Made by a program: the position numbers and the translations under genes. Under the pieces are notes generated by a model. The model saw nothing but the letters and a program-made list of their open reading frames with translations. It was not told where the DNA came from and did no database searches. Below are positions 36,109 to 44,186 of a stretch of DNA of 64,000 bases, piece after piece (the stretch's first letter is position 1; each line of letters begins with the position of its first letter). Location: assembly GCA_930633525.1 (NCBI GenBank), contig CAKNFP010000001.1, positions 2,768,001-2,832,000 on the forward strand, written 5' to 3'. The DNA is from Hyphomicrobiales bacterium. Lineage in GTDB: Bacteria; Pseudomonadota; Alphaproteobacteria; Rhizobiales; Beijerinckiaceae.

Positions 36109-37089
36109 ATGTCGCGCCGTCTCGCCGTCGCCATCGAACGCTTCCCGATCGCGGGAAAATTCGTCATCTCCCGCGGTGCCCGCACGGAAGCCGTCGTCGT
36201 GACGGCGACGATCAGCGACGGCGTCCATAGCGGTCGCGGCGAATGCGTGCCCTACGCTCGCTATGGAGAGAGTGTCGAGGGCGTTGCCGCGACCATTGAA
36301 AGCCAGCGCGCGGCGATCGAGGGCGGTCTCGATCGCCAAAGCCTCGGTGAAGCCTTGCCGGCAGGCGCGGCGCGCAATGCGCTCGACTGCGCCTTGTGGG
36401 ACCTCGAGGCCAAGATGACAGGGGTTCCCGCCCATGTGCTCGCAGGTCTCACGCGCGTTTCCCGGACAACGACGGCCTATACCATCAGCCTGGACACGCC
36501 AGCCGCGATGGCCGAGGCCGCGCAGCGCAGCGGCCGCCCCATCCTCAAGATCAAGCTTGGCGGCGCCGGCGATCCCGCGCGTATTGCCGCCGTGCGCGCC
36601 GCGGCGCCCGACTCAGTCGTCATCGCCGACGCCAATGAGGCCTGGACGCCCGAAACGCTGGCCGAGAACCTCGCGACTTGCCAGCGTGCTGACGTCGCGC
36701 TGGTCGAGCAGCCCCTGCCGGTAGGCGAGGACCACCACCTCGCCGCGCATCGCGGCGTCATCCCGCTCGGCGCGGACGAAAGCCTGCACACCCGGGAAGA
36801 CCTCGTCCGCCTGGCGGGGCTCTATGACGTCGTCAACGTCAAGCTCGACAAGACGGGTGGGCTGACGGAAGCGCTGGCCCTCGTTGCGGAGGCCGAGGCC
36901 CGGGGTTTCGGCATCATGGTGGGCTGCATGGTCGGCACCTCTCTCGCCATGGCACCGGCGATGCTCCTCACACCGAGGGCGCGTTTCGTCGACCTCGACG
37001 GCCCCCTCCTTCTCGCGGAAGATCGGCCCTTCGGCCTACTCTATGAAGGCAGCGTCGTCAGCCCGCCGACACGAGAGCTCTGGGGGTGA
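36109..37089 (+). CDS. L-Ala-D/L-Glu dipeptide epimerase (enolase superfamily)
   Basis: Predicted to epimerise L-Ala-D-Glu from peptidoglycan turnover to L-Ala-L-Glu. The protein is 326 aa. Muconate-lactonising subgroup residues are visible: the KIKLGG lysine pair, metal ligands Asp (IADANEAW), Glu (VEQPLP) and Asp (GADESLH), and the second-face lysine in NVKLDKTGG. The ATG at 36109 has AGAAGG about 6 nt upstream; the frame is open further upstream, but that part is non-homologous. It is divergent from mlaE. A short palindrome GTGGTTACCAC lies 24 nt before the ATG. Confidence 0.88.
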   Translation: MSRRLAVAIERFPIAGKFVISRGARTEAVVVTATISDGVHSGRGECVPYARYGESVEGVAATIESQRAAIEGGLDRQSLGEALPAGAARNALDCALWDLEAKMTGVPAHVLAGLTRVSRTTTAYTISLDTPAAMAEAAQRSGRPILKIKLGGAGDPARIAAVRAAAPDSVVIADANEAWTPETLAENLATCQRADVALVEQPLPVGEDHHLAAHRGVIPLGADESLHTREDLVRLAGLYDVVNVKLDKTGGLTEALALVAEAEARGFGIMVGCMVGTSLAMAPAMLLTPRARFVDLDGPLLLAEDRPFGLLYEGSVVSPPTRELWG

Positions 37090-37110
37090 GGAAAAATCCG
37101 ACTCTGCCGC

Positions 37111-37135
37111 CAGCGTAAAAGGATCCTTTACGCTG
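37111..37135. repeat. Inverted repeat after the epimerase gene
   Basis: CAGCGTAAA and TTTACGCTG form a perfect 9-bp inverted repeat around a 7-nt centre that itself contains GGATCC. It begins 21 nt past the epimerase stop and 63 nt before the next gene. It could be a terminator without U-tract or a protein-binding palindrome. Confidence 0.6.
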
Positions 37136-37197
37136 AGGCTCGTATCGTTGGGTCGAATGAGCCTGCATGCCGACGCGCCCAACGACCCGAGCACCAT

Positions 37198-38067
37198 ATG
37201 CTGACATCCGAAGCCAGTCCCATCGAGTCGTCACCGACCTACGATGCAATCGCCCGGGCCCTCACCGAGACCGAGCGCGGACGCTGGTTTCTGGCGGAAT
37301 ATGTGCGCCGCCAGCGCCATGCCGATCTCCAGTCTCTGATCGACGCATTGAGCCGCCTCCAGGGTAGCAGTCGCCGTGCGGAGCACACGGACGCGGGGGA
37401 GGATGATCGCGACCGACAGCGCTTCCGCCTCGTCCAGATACAACGCCTGATCGAGCGCACGCGTATCGAGATCGCTCTCGCGCCGGGAAGCCAGCCAGCG
37501 CTCGACCGGGAGGCCAGCGAAGACCCGTTCATGACTTTGGCGCGCGCACAGGACAAAACGACAGCTGCCGTCATCGATGCAGCCGAACTGATCCAGGAAA
37601 TAGCCTGGAGCAAGAAGTCAGCCGGGAATACACACGACGATATCGCCAACAGCGCGGTTCGGGATCGCCTGACGAGCCTCTATGCAGTCGCCGCGAACAG
37701 CATGGCGATCAGCGAGCGCTTCCGCCTTCTGGCGCGCCTGATGGACCAGATCGAACAGCGGTTGGCGAAGGCAGTCGAGGCCTGCGACGCCTCGACAAGG
37801 CCCGAGCCCACCCTGCGCGGAGAGCAAATCATCGAACCGGACCTGCCACAAACGGTGCGGCTCGTCGTCAATAATGCGGAACAGGCCGCCAGCCAGCAGA
37901 CAGTGATGCACAACACCGCCAGCATTCGCGAGCAACTGGAAGCGCTGGTAGCGCGCCAGGCGTCCTCGGCACGGCCCGGGCTACGCAAACCCATTCGCTC
38001 GCCTGGTGAGATTCTGGCCGGCCTCACCACCATGAGCGCTTCGGAAAAGCTCCGTCGGTTCACCTAG
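37198..38067 (+). CDS. Conserved alpha-helical protein, function unknown (weakly CheZ-like)
   Basis: The 289-aa product is soluble and almost entirely helical by composition. It opens with YDAIARALTETERGRWFLAEY, a pattern I associate with uncharacterised alphaproteobacterial proteins. A middle hairpin (AAELIQEIAWSKK, then SERFRLLARLMDQIEQRL) loosely recalls the CheZ helical pair, but the CheZ QDLTGQ motif is missing. A long polar C-terminal region ends in GLTTMSASEKLRRF. The ATG at 37198 has only a weak GAG SD. It is convergent with the glycosyltransferase gene. No function is claimed. Confidence 0.75.
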   Translation: MLTSEASPIESSPTYDAIARALTETERGRWFLAEYVRRQRHADLQSLIDALSRLQGSSRRAEHTDAGEDDRDRQRFRLVQIQRLIERTRIEIALAPGSQPALDREASEDPFMTLARAQDKTTAAVIDAAELIQEIAWSKKSAGNTHDDIANSAVRDRLTSLYAVAANSMAISERFRLLARLMDQIEQRLAKAVEACDASTRPEPTLRGEQIIEPDLPQTVRLVVNNAEQAASQQTVMHNTASIREQLEALVARQASSARPGLRKPIRSPGEILAGLTTMSASEKLRRFT

Positions 38068-38088
38068 CGAACCAAGCGCCAGAGCGCT

Positions 38089-39129
38089 TCAGGAAGCGAT
38101 GGCGAAACCGGCGACGCCGGCCGATGCCGTGCCATGCGCCAGACGGATGTTATCGAGGAACTGACGGGCGCTGGCCTGCCAGGTGAAGGTGAGACCATAG
38201 GCCCGGCAGCGCGCAGGGGGGATCTCCAGCGCCGCAAGTGCGGCTTTCCTCAGATCATGGTCCAGCACGCCGCATTGCGATGAGCCGATCACATCGATGG
38301 GTCCCGCAACCGGCAGGGCGGCCACGGGCAGGCCGCTTGCCAGCGCCTCCAGAAGCACGATGCCGAAGGTATCAGTCGTGCTGGGAAACACGAAGACATC
38401 CGCGGCGGAATAGACCTCCGCGAGCGCCTCGCCTGTGAGGCTTCCGAGGAAGCGGGCTTCAGGATAGGTCCCCTGCAAGGTGGGCCGCGCCGGGCCGTCC
38501 CCAACCACCACCTTTGTTCCCGGCAGGTCGAGCTTCAGGAAGGCCTCGATATTCTTGTCGACCGCAACGCGGCCTACATAAAGGAAAACCGGCCCCGCGA
38601 AAGGCCGCGCGGAATGAGGCCTGGGCCGGAAAAGCGATGCATCGACCCCGCGCGACCAGTGCATCAGTGGGCCGAACCCCCTCGCTGCGAGTTCCCGCTC
38701 GATCGTGCGGGTGCTCACCATGATGCCGGCGCCGGCGTTGTGAAAACGCCTGAGCGCGGCATAGCTCCAGGCCGTCGGTACGGGAAGGCGCGCCGCGAGA
38801 TATTCGGGGAAGCGTGTGTGATAGCTCGTCGTGAAAGACTGGCCTTCCCTGAGACAGGCGCGCCGTGCGGCGAGCCCTATCGGCCCCTCGGTCGCGATAT
38901 GCACGAAATCCGGCTTGAACGCGGCCATCTTGCGCCGGGCCGAAGAGGCGGAGGCGACCGCCAGCCTGATCTCCGGATAGCTCGGCATCGGCCAGGTCCG
39001 AAACATGTCCGGCGTCAGGAAGACGATCTCCGCACCGAGTTCGGGTGCTTCCCGCGCTACGTTCTCAAGCGAGCGCACGACCCCGTTGATCTGCGGGTGC
39101 CAGGCATCCGTGGCGATGAGAACACGCAT
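38089..39129 (-). CDS. GT4-family glycosyltransferase
   Basis: GT-B fold glycosyltransferase, 346 aa, resembling bacterial mannosyl/glucosyl transferases that act on lipids. The N-terminus MRVLIATDAWHPQINGVVRSL, given as its start, contains the glycine-rich acceptor loop. The donor site has FLYVGRVAVDKNIEAF and the E-x7-E-type segment PSTTDTFGIVLLEALASG. Its ATG overlaps the stop of the upstream phosphoesterase by one base (TGATG), so the two are translationally coupled. It probably makes a membrane glycolipid together with that enzyme. The sugar and acceptor are unknown. Confidence 0.88.
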   Translation of the reverse strand: MRVLIATDAWHPQINGVVRSLENVAREAPELGAEIVFLTPDMFRTWPMPSYPEIRLAVASASSARRKMAAFKPDFVHIATEGPIGLAARRACLREGQSFTTSYHTRFPEYLAARLPVPTAWSYAALRRFHNAGAGIMVSTRTIERELAARGFGPLMHWSRGVDASLFRPRPHSARPFAGPVFLYVGRVAVDKNIEAFLKLDLPGTKVVVGDGPARPTLQGTYPEARFLGSLTGEALAEVYSAADVFVFPSTTDTFGIVLLEALASGLPVAALPVAGPIDVIGSSQCGVLDHDLRKAALAALEIPPARCRAYGLTFTWQASARQFLDNIRLAHGTASAGVAGFAIAS

Positions 39130-39902
39130 CAGGCCGCCACTTCCTGAAGGGGAACGACGGCATTCGGCTCCCGCGAGCGTCCCCAGTGCACGATCTCGAA
39201 ACGGCCGTCATAGTGCTCGACGAGCGCCGTGCAGGATTCCACCCAATCGCCTGTATTGATATAGCGGACGCCATAGTCGTCGTGCATCGTGGCGTGGTGG
39301 ATATGGCCGCAGATGACGCCGTCGGCCTCGTGGCGACGCGCCTCCGAGGCGAGCAGTTCCTCGAAGCGGCCGATGTAGTTCACCGCGTTCTTCACCTTAA
39401 GCTTCGCCCAGGAGGACAACGACCAGTAGGTCAGCCCGAGGCGACGGCGCGCGACGTTGAGGTAGGTGTTCACGAATAGCGCAAAGCCATAGGCGCGATC
39501 ACCAAAGAACGCGAGCCAGCGGGCGTGGCGCACCACCATGTCAAATTGATCGCCATGCGTCACAAGATACCGGCTGCCGTTGGCGGTTTCGTGGATCGCG
39601 TATTCCATGATCAACACGCCGCCGAAGCTCGACCCCACGTAATCACGAAGAAACTCGTCGTGATTACCTGGAATATAAATGATCTGGCAGCCCTTGCGTG
39701 CTTTCCGGAGCATCTTCTGTACGACGTCGTTATGCGCCTGCGGCCAGTACCACTTCTGCCTCAGCCGCCAGCCGTCGACGATGTCACCGACCAAATAGAT
39801 CGTATCGGCGTCGTGGAACCGCAGAAAATCAAGCAGCATATCCGCCTGGCATCCCTTGGTACCGAGATGCACATCAGAAATGAACAGGGCTTTCGTTCGC
39901 AC
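39129..39902 (-). CDS. LpxH-like metallophosphoesterase
   Basis: Calcineurin-like phosphoesterase of the UDP-2,3-diacylglucosamine diphosphatase family, 257 aa. All metal motifs are present: ISDVHLG, VGDIVDGW, PGNHDEF, VTHGDQFD and CGHIHHA. The start is uncertain: GTG at 39902 with GGAA 7 nt upstream is preferred, and a TTG at 39917 would add five residues. It is coupled by TGATG to the glycosyltransferase. Many Rhizobiales use LpxI for lipid A synthesis, so this family member may instead hydrolyse a glycolipid precursor; that is inference. Confidence 0.85.
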   Translation of the reverse strand: MRTKALFISDVHLGTKGCQADMLLDFLRFHDADTIYLVGDIVDGWRLRQKWYWPQAHNDVVQKMLRKARKGCQIIYIPGNHDEFLRDYVGSSFGGVLIMEYAIHETANGSRYLVTHGDQFDMVVRHARWLAFFGDRAYGFALFVNTYLNVARRRLGLTYWSLSSWAKLKVKNAVNYIGRFEELLASEARRHEADGVICGHIHHATMHDDYGVRYINTGDWVESCTALVEHYDGRFEIVHWGRSREPNAVVPLQEVAA

Positions 39903-40274
39903 AACGTCGTTCCGCAAGGCTCCAGCCTTCCGCGTCAGCTTGCTCGGAGCACAGCGCGCATACCGCCGTGCGGGCTATCAAAAACCCGATTCCGATTGCA
40001 GTTTCGTGACGCAGGCCCGCGCCGAAGCCAAAACATGGGGGATCTCGGCCTGCCTAGATGATGGCAAGATTATGACTTAATATTGGCATCCCTAACAAGG
40101 ATAAACCATGTTTCTTCTTGCATCCGCAGCAGATCAATTAATTTCCTCCTAAAAGTAACCTGAGGAAATACACACCATCGCGCCGGACGCATAGCTGACC
40201 TGCTGCTTTCGATATTGGCTCCAAGGGGGTTGCCCAGTATGAAGGCAGCAGCTGCATAAATCTGGTCCCCCGCC
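39903..40274. other. Intergenic region, no gene seen
   Basis: This 372-nt spacer lies between divergent transcription units. Its central part (about 40070-40150) is less GC-rich than the surroundings and probably contains promoters. A minus-strand frame of 92 codons (40070-40348) overlaps the DMT gene and is not credible. Confidence 0.5.
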
Positions 40275-41210
40275 GTGAACCCCCTCCTAGGTATATCGCT
40301 CAAGGTCGTATCGGCTCTGTTCTTCACGCTGATGGCCGCGGGCATCAAATCGGTCGGTCAGGATTTCCCGACCGGCCAAATCGTCTTTTTCCGTTCGTTC
40401 TTCACGATCCTGCCACTCCTTGTGTGGCTCGGCTTTCGCCGTGAGATCATGGCATCGATGCGGACGACGAACATCGGCGGGCACATCAAGCGCGGACTGA
40501 TCGGCGGCTGCGGCATGTTTCTGGGCTTCGCGGCCCTCGCCAAGCTGCCGCTCTCGGATGCAATCGCCATCGGCTACATCGCGCCGCTGCTCGTCGTCGT
40601 CCTGGCGGCGATCTTCCTGCGGGAAAAAGTTCAGGCTTATCGCTGGCTGGCCGTCTGCATCGGCTTCGTGGGTGTGCTGGTGATGTTGACGCCGCATGTC
40701 GCGTCGAGCGCTCTGATGTCCGGCGCTGCCTCTCCCGCGGTCACCATCGGCCTCATGTTCGCCCTCTTCGCCGCGCTCTGCAACGCCAGCACCACCATCG
40801 AGGTGCGCAAGCTCATCAACACCGAGCGCACCGGCTCCATCGTGTTCTATTTCGTGGTCCTGATGAGCACGCTGGGCCTGAGCACGATCGTGCTCGGCAA
40901 CTGGGTCTTGCCTTCACCGCGTGAGTTCGCCTTGTTCGTTGCCATCGGCGTTGCCGGCGGCATCGGCCAGATCCTGCTCACCATGAGCTACCGGCATGCC
41001 GACACGTCGCTGATCGCGCCCTTCGAATACACGACAATGATCTGGGCCTGCCTTATCGGCTGGTTCCTCTTCGCGGAGCTTCCGGTCCCCGCAGTGGTCT
41101 TCGGATCGGGCATCATCATTGCCTCGGGCGTGTTCCTGGTGTGGCGCCAGCATCATCACAGCTACGCCGAGCGCGCGGCCCGCAAGGCCGGACCAACCCA
41201 TACCGTTTGA
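40275..41210 (+). CDS. EamA/DMT-family transporter
   Basis: Ten-helix drug/metabolite transporter made of two EamA repeats (about residues 5-137 and 156-290), 311 aa. Typical pieces are ALFFTLMAAGIK, GQIVFFRSFFTILPLLVW, LPLSDAIAIGYIAPLLVVVLAAIFLREK-type ends, and PFEYTTMIWACLIGWFLFAELP in the second repeat. The start is the GTG at 40275, although no good SD precedes it; the next methionine would remove part of helix one. Substrate is unknown. It is monocistronic, closed by the terminator at 41237. Confidence 0.88.
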   Translation: MNPLLGISLKVVSALFFTLMAAGIKSVGQDFPTGQIVFFRSFFTILPLLVWLGFRREIMASMRTTNIGGHIKRGLIGGCGMFLGFAALAKLPLSDAIAIGYIAPLLVVVLAAIFLREKVQAYRWLAVCIGFVGVLVMLTPHVASSALMSGAASPAVTIGLMFALFAALCNASTTIEVRKLINTERTGSIVFYFVVLMSTLGLSTIVLGNWVLPSPREFALFVAIGVAGGIGQILLTMSYRHADTSLIAPFEYTTMIWACLIGWFLFAELPVPAVVFGSGIIIASGVFLVWRQHHHSYAERAARKAGPTHTV

Positions 41211-41236
41211 GCTGACCTCCCTGCTCAACCGACTCG

Positions 41237-41269
41237 AGGCCGCGACGGGCATCCATCGCGGCCTTTTTT
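41237..41269 (+). terminator. Rho-independent terminator after the DMT transporter
   Basis: A perfect 9-bp GC-rich stem (41237-41245 with 41256-41264) has a 10-nt loop and six T residues (41264-41269). It begins 26 nt past the stop codon. Confidence 0.9.
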
Positions 41270-41452
41270 CATTCCTGCCATCCCCCCTGGTTCGCCCCCC
41301 AGGGCCAGGGATGCGCTCGACAAGCCGTCTCGCTAGACCCGCAACGGCTTGCCAAGGCGTCATCTTCTTGCCATGACCGACCCGTTGCGATCGTCCCCGT
41401 CGAGGATTACCTCGCAGGAACGATGTGGACACCGGCAGCAATGAGGGTAGTG

Positions 41453-42121
41453 ATGCCACAAGTTGACCTTCGCGTTTACGCGATCCTCGATCCCAGGCGC
41501 ACGAAGGGCCGCTCCTTGCCGGAGATGGCCCGCGCGGCCGTCGAGGGCGGCGCCACGCTGTTGCAGTACCGGGACAAGGACGGTGAAACCCGCCATCTCG
41601 TGGAGACCGCGCGCGCTATCCGCGCCGCCGTTGCGGGCTCCGGCGTACCGCTCCTGATCAATGACCGTATCGATGTCGCGCTCGCGGCCGAAGCCGAAGG
41701 TGTCCATGTGGGCCAGACCGACATGGCGATTGCCGATGCGCGCCGCCTCCTCGGCCCAGAGGCGATCATCGGGCTGACACTCAAGACTGAAGCTGACGCG
41801 CGTGGGATGGAGGGGCAGCCGCTCGACTACGGCTGCATCGGCGGCGTATTCGAGACCGTCAGCAAAGCCAATCCGGAACTGCCGCTCGGTGCGCGCGGCT
41901 TCGCGAAAGTCGCGGCGGTCGCCCGCGCCGCGGCTCCGGGCAAACCGGTCGGCGCGATCGCCGGGATCGACGTGTCCAATGCCGCCGCGGTCATCGCCGC
42001 TGGCGCGGACGGCGTCGCGGTGATATCCGCGCTGTTCATGCAGGAGAATGTCGCAGCCGCCGCGGCCAGCCTGCGCGCCGTCGTCGACGAGGCACTCGCC
42101 GCGCGTGGGCGTCCGGCCTGA
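41453..42121 (+). CDS. thiE: Thiamine phosphate synthase
   Basis: Joins HMP-PP and THZ-P to give thiamine phosphate. The 222-aa TIM barrel shows [37 protein letters not shown] (location of the diphosphate and metal site), and the C-terminal [25 protein letters not shown]. The usual GVSxH segment reads GLTLKTE, and the DY-x-GPVF segment reads [14 protein letters not shown], so it belongs to a divergent ThiE subgroup. The ATG at 41453 has GAGGG 5 nt upstream. thiD follows after 118 nt. I looked for a TPP riboswitch upstream and saw none. Confidence 0.9.
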   Translation: MPQVDLRVYAILDPRRTKGRSLPEMARAAVEGGATLLQYRDKDGETRHLVETARAIRAAVAGSGVPLLINDRIDVALAAEAEGVHVGQTDMAIADARRLLGPEAIIGLTLKTEADARGMEGQPLDYGCIGGVFETVSKANPELPLGARGFAKVAAVARAAAPGKPVGAIAGIDVSNAAAVIAAGADGVAVISALFMQENVAAAAASLRAVVDEALAARGRPA

Positions 42122-42138
42122 GGCTCGGCGCGAGAGAC

Positions 42139-42168
42139 CTTGGCGCGACGGTTCTTGGCGCGACGGTT
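42139..42168. repeat. 15-bp tandem duplication between thiE and thiD
   Basis: CTTGGCGCGACGGTT occurs twice head to tail (42139-42153 and 42154-42168), and a partial CTT continues at 42169. It lies in the noncoding thiE-thiD spacer. Confidence 0.85.
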
Positions 42169-42239
42169 CTTCGCCCGGGGGATCTTGTCCTGAGGGCCCC
42201 GGCAGAAGCCGGCGAAGTGACCTTATGGGAGTTGAGTTC

Positions 42240-43049
42240 ATGACACCGATCGCGGTCACGATTGCCGGCTCCGATTCCGGCGGCGGCGCAGGTATCCAGG
42301 CAGATCTGAAAACCTTCTCGGCGCTCGGCGTCTATGGCGCCAGCGTGATCGCCGCCCTGACGGCCCAGAATACCCACGGCGTGCGTGGCATTCACGATGT
42401 CCCGCCGGAGTTCGTGACCGCGCAGATGGATGCCGTTTATTCGGATCTCGCCGTCGCCGCGGTAAAGATCGGCATGTTGTCGCAAGCCAGCGTCATCGAG
42501 GCCGTTGCGGACGGGCTGCTGCGGCATGGCCAGCGGCAGGTGGTGCTGGACCCGGTCATGGTAGCGACCAGCGGAGACCGGCTGCTGGCACCCGACGCCA
42601 TTACCGCGCTGCGCCGGAGCCTTATCCCGCGCGCCCGGATCATCACGCCGAACCTGCCCGAGGCGGCGGCGCTGGTGGACGGGCCCGTGGCCCATGACGA
42701 GGACGATATCATCGAGCAGGGCCGGCTCATTCTCGCGCTCGGCACCGAAGCCGTCCTGATCAAGGGCGGCCATGGCGATGGCCCCGAAAGCACCGATCTC
42801 CTGCTCAACGGCAAGGAGGTGCATCGCTTCAGCGCGCCACGCATCGCAAGCCGCAACACCCACGGCACCGGCTGCACCTTGTCGTCAGCCATCGCAGCGG
42901 GGCTCGCGAAGGGTCTTGATCTCAAGGCGGCCGTCGGCGCGGCCAAATCCTATGTCACGGCGGCACTGGCGGCCGCCGACCAGTTGACCATCGGCTCCGG
43001 TCACGGTCCCGTCCATCACTTTCACCGGTGGTGGACGAACAAGGCTTGA
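42240..43049 (+). CDS. thiD: Hydroxymethylpyrimidine/phosphomethylpyrimidine kinase
   Basis: Phosphorylates HMP and HMP-P for thiamine synthesis. The 269-aa ribokinase-fold protein begins [29 protein letters not shown] (family hallmark), has [15 protein letters not shown] and TPNLPEAA, and the catalytic anion-hole motif [15 protein letters not shown]. The ATG at 42240 has GGGAG 8 nt upstream; a frame open back into thiE is not real. It is probably co-transcribed with thiE. Confidence 0.96.
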   Translation: MTPIAVTIAGSDSGGGAGIQADLKTFSALGVYGASVIAALTAQNTHGVRGIHDVPPEFVTAQMDAVYSDLAVAAVKIGMLSQASVIEAVADGLLRHGQRQVVLDPVMVATSGDRLLAPDAITALRRSLIPRARIITPNLPEAAALVDGPVAHDEDDIIEQGRLILALGTEAVLIKGGHGDGPESTDLLLNGKEVHRFSAPRIASRNTHGTGCTLSSAIAAGLAKGLDLKAAVGAAKSYVTAALAAADQLTIGSGHGPVHHFHRWWTNKA

Positions 43050-43083
43050 TTGATCAGCACGACGCGGTCACATTGCGTCCGTC

Positions 43084-43105
43084 ATAGCAAACGCTTGTTC
43101 GCTAT
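43084..43105. promoter_or_regulatory. Imperfect palindrome upstream of the XRE regulator
   Basis: ATAGCAAAC-GCTT-GTTCGCTAT is a 22-bp palindrome with 8 of 9 pairs per arm. It ends 22 nt before the start codon of the XRE-cupin regulator, a position expected for an autoregulatory operator. This is inference from position and symmetry. Confidence 0.5.
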
Positions 43106-43127
43106 TCCGAAATCATGAGGCAGATTG

Positions 43128-43745
43128 ATGGCCGTCGAGGGCAAGGATCGCACGCGAGAAATGGAAGCTGGCGCGCAGCTCTTGTCCGGCCAACTCGGCA
43201 AGACGGTTCAGCGGCTACGCAAAGCCTATAATCTGTCGCTGTCGGAGCTTGCGGAGCAGTCGGGCGTCGCAAAATCCATCATCAGCCAGATCGAGCGCAA
43301 CGAGACCAACCCGACGCTCGCGACGATCTGGCGCCTGAGTCAGGCCCTCGATGTCTCGATCGAGCGCGTCCTCGCGTCCGGCGACGACGAGCCCTTCATC
43401 GAAAAATCATCACGGGCCGATACCCCTATCCTCGTCTCCGACGACGGCCGTATGCGGCTCGCGATCATCGGCTGGATCAAGACCGTCGAATGGCTCCAAT
43501 GGTACGACATCCAGGCGGAGCCGGGCGCGGTGCTCGACTCGGATGCCCATCAACGCGGCTCGATCGAATGCCTGTCCGTTCTCGAGGGCGAGTTCACGGT
43601 CGAGGTCGCGGGCATTCTCCAGTCTGCCCGTGGCGGCGAGAGCCTGCGCTACCGCTGTGATCGTCCGCATACCGTGCGCTGCACGAGCGACGGCCCGGCC
43701 CGCGCGGTCATGGTCTGCATCCTCAAAGCGGCGGTGATGGACTGA
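43128..43745 (+). CDS. XRE-family regulator with C-terminal cupin domain
   Basis: DNA-binding regulator of 205 aa. The helix-turn-helix covers about 25-80 (LGKTVQRLRKAYNLSLSELAEQSGVAKSIISQIERNE, location only). A cupin follows (about 115-200), with the usual GSIECLSVLEGEFTVEV and RCDRPHTVRC metal/ligand-like segments. Such proteins usually control amino-acid, polyamine or sugar genes in response to a small ligand. The ATG at 43128 has GAGG 7 nt upstream. The palindrome at 43084-43105 may be its own operator. Confidence 0.93.
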   Translation: MAVEGKDRTREMEAGAQLLSGQLGKTVQRLRKAYNLSLSELAEQSGVAKSIISQIERNETNPTLATIWRLSQALDVSIERVLASGDDEPFIEKSSRADTPILVSDDGRMRLAIIGWIKTVEWLQWYDIQAEPGAVLDSDAHQRGSIECLSVLEGEFTVEVAGILQSARGGESLRYRCDRPHTVRCTSDGPARAVMVCILKAAVMD

Positions 43746-43791
43746 CAGCCGTTACAAGGCGTTCTGCAGGGTCCCTGCGGAGATCGGGACG

Positions 43792-44142
43792 ATGGCGGTA
43801 AGGCGCATAGTCGCGAATATCGGCACGACGGACATCCATGCGGCCCGTCGCTTCTACGGCGACATCCTCGGCATGGATGTTGCCATGGATCATGGCTGGA
43901 TCATCACCTTCGCAAGTGACGCGCCGACCACGCCTCAACTCAGCGTGGCAACCCAGGGCGGCTCGGATACGCCCGTTCCCGATCTCTCCATCGAAGTCGA
44001 TAACCTGGACGAGATCCTTTGCAAGCTGACCGAGGCCGGGCATGCGATCGCCTATGGGCCCGCCTCGGAGCCCTGGGGCGTGCGCCGCTTTTTTGTCCGT
44101 GATCCCTTCGGGCGGCTCCTGAACATCCTCAGCCACGACTGA
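43792..44142 (+). CDS. VOC (glyoxalase/bleomycin resistance) family protein
   Basis: Single-chain VOC protein of 116 aa with paired beta-alpha-beta-beta-beta units: VRRIVANIGTTDIHAARRFYGDILGM at the start and VRRFFVRDPFGRLLNILSH at the end. It likely dimerises to a metal-dependent enzyme or binds a small molecule. Substrate is unknown. It follows the XRE-cupin regulator by 46 nt and is probably in the same transcript. SD is mediocre (GGAG 11 nt upstream). Confidence 0.88.
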   Translation: MAVRRIVANIGTTDIHAARRFYGDILGMDVAMDHGWIITFASDAPTTPQLSVATQGGSDTPVPDLSIEVDNLDEILCKLTEAGHAIAYGPASEPWGVRRFFVRDPFGRLLNILSHD

Positions 44143-44186
44143 CCGGAACACCAGCGGCGCGATCGCATCCTTGCGCGGTTGCGGGC

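Noticed and set aside
40070..40348. 92-codon minus-strand frame in the intergenic region before the DMT gene
   Set aside because: It overlaps the DMT transporter start, lacks an SD and has no recognisable pattern.
41211..41452. TPP riboswitch upstream of thiE
   Set aside because: I looked for the CUGAGA and ACCUGAU-type conserved segments and found neither, in this leader or before thiD.
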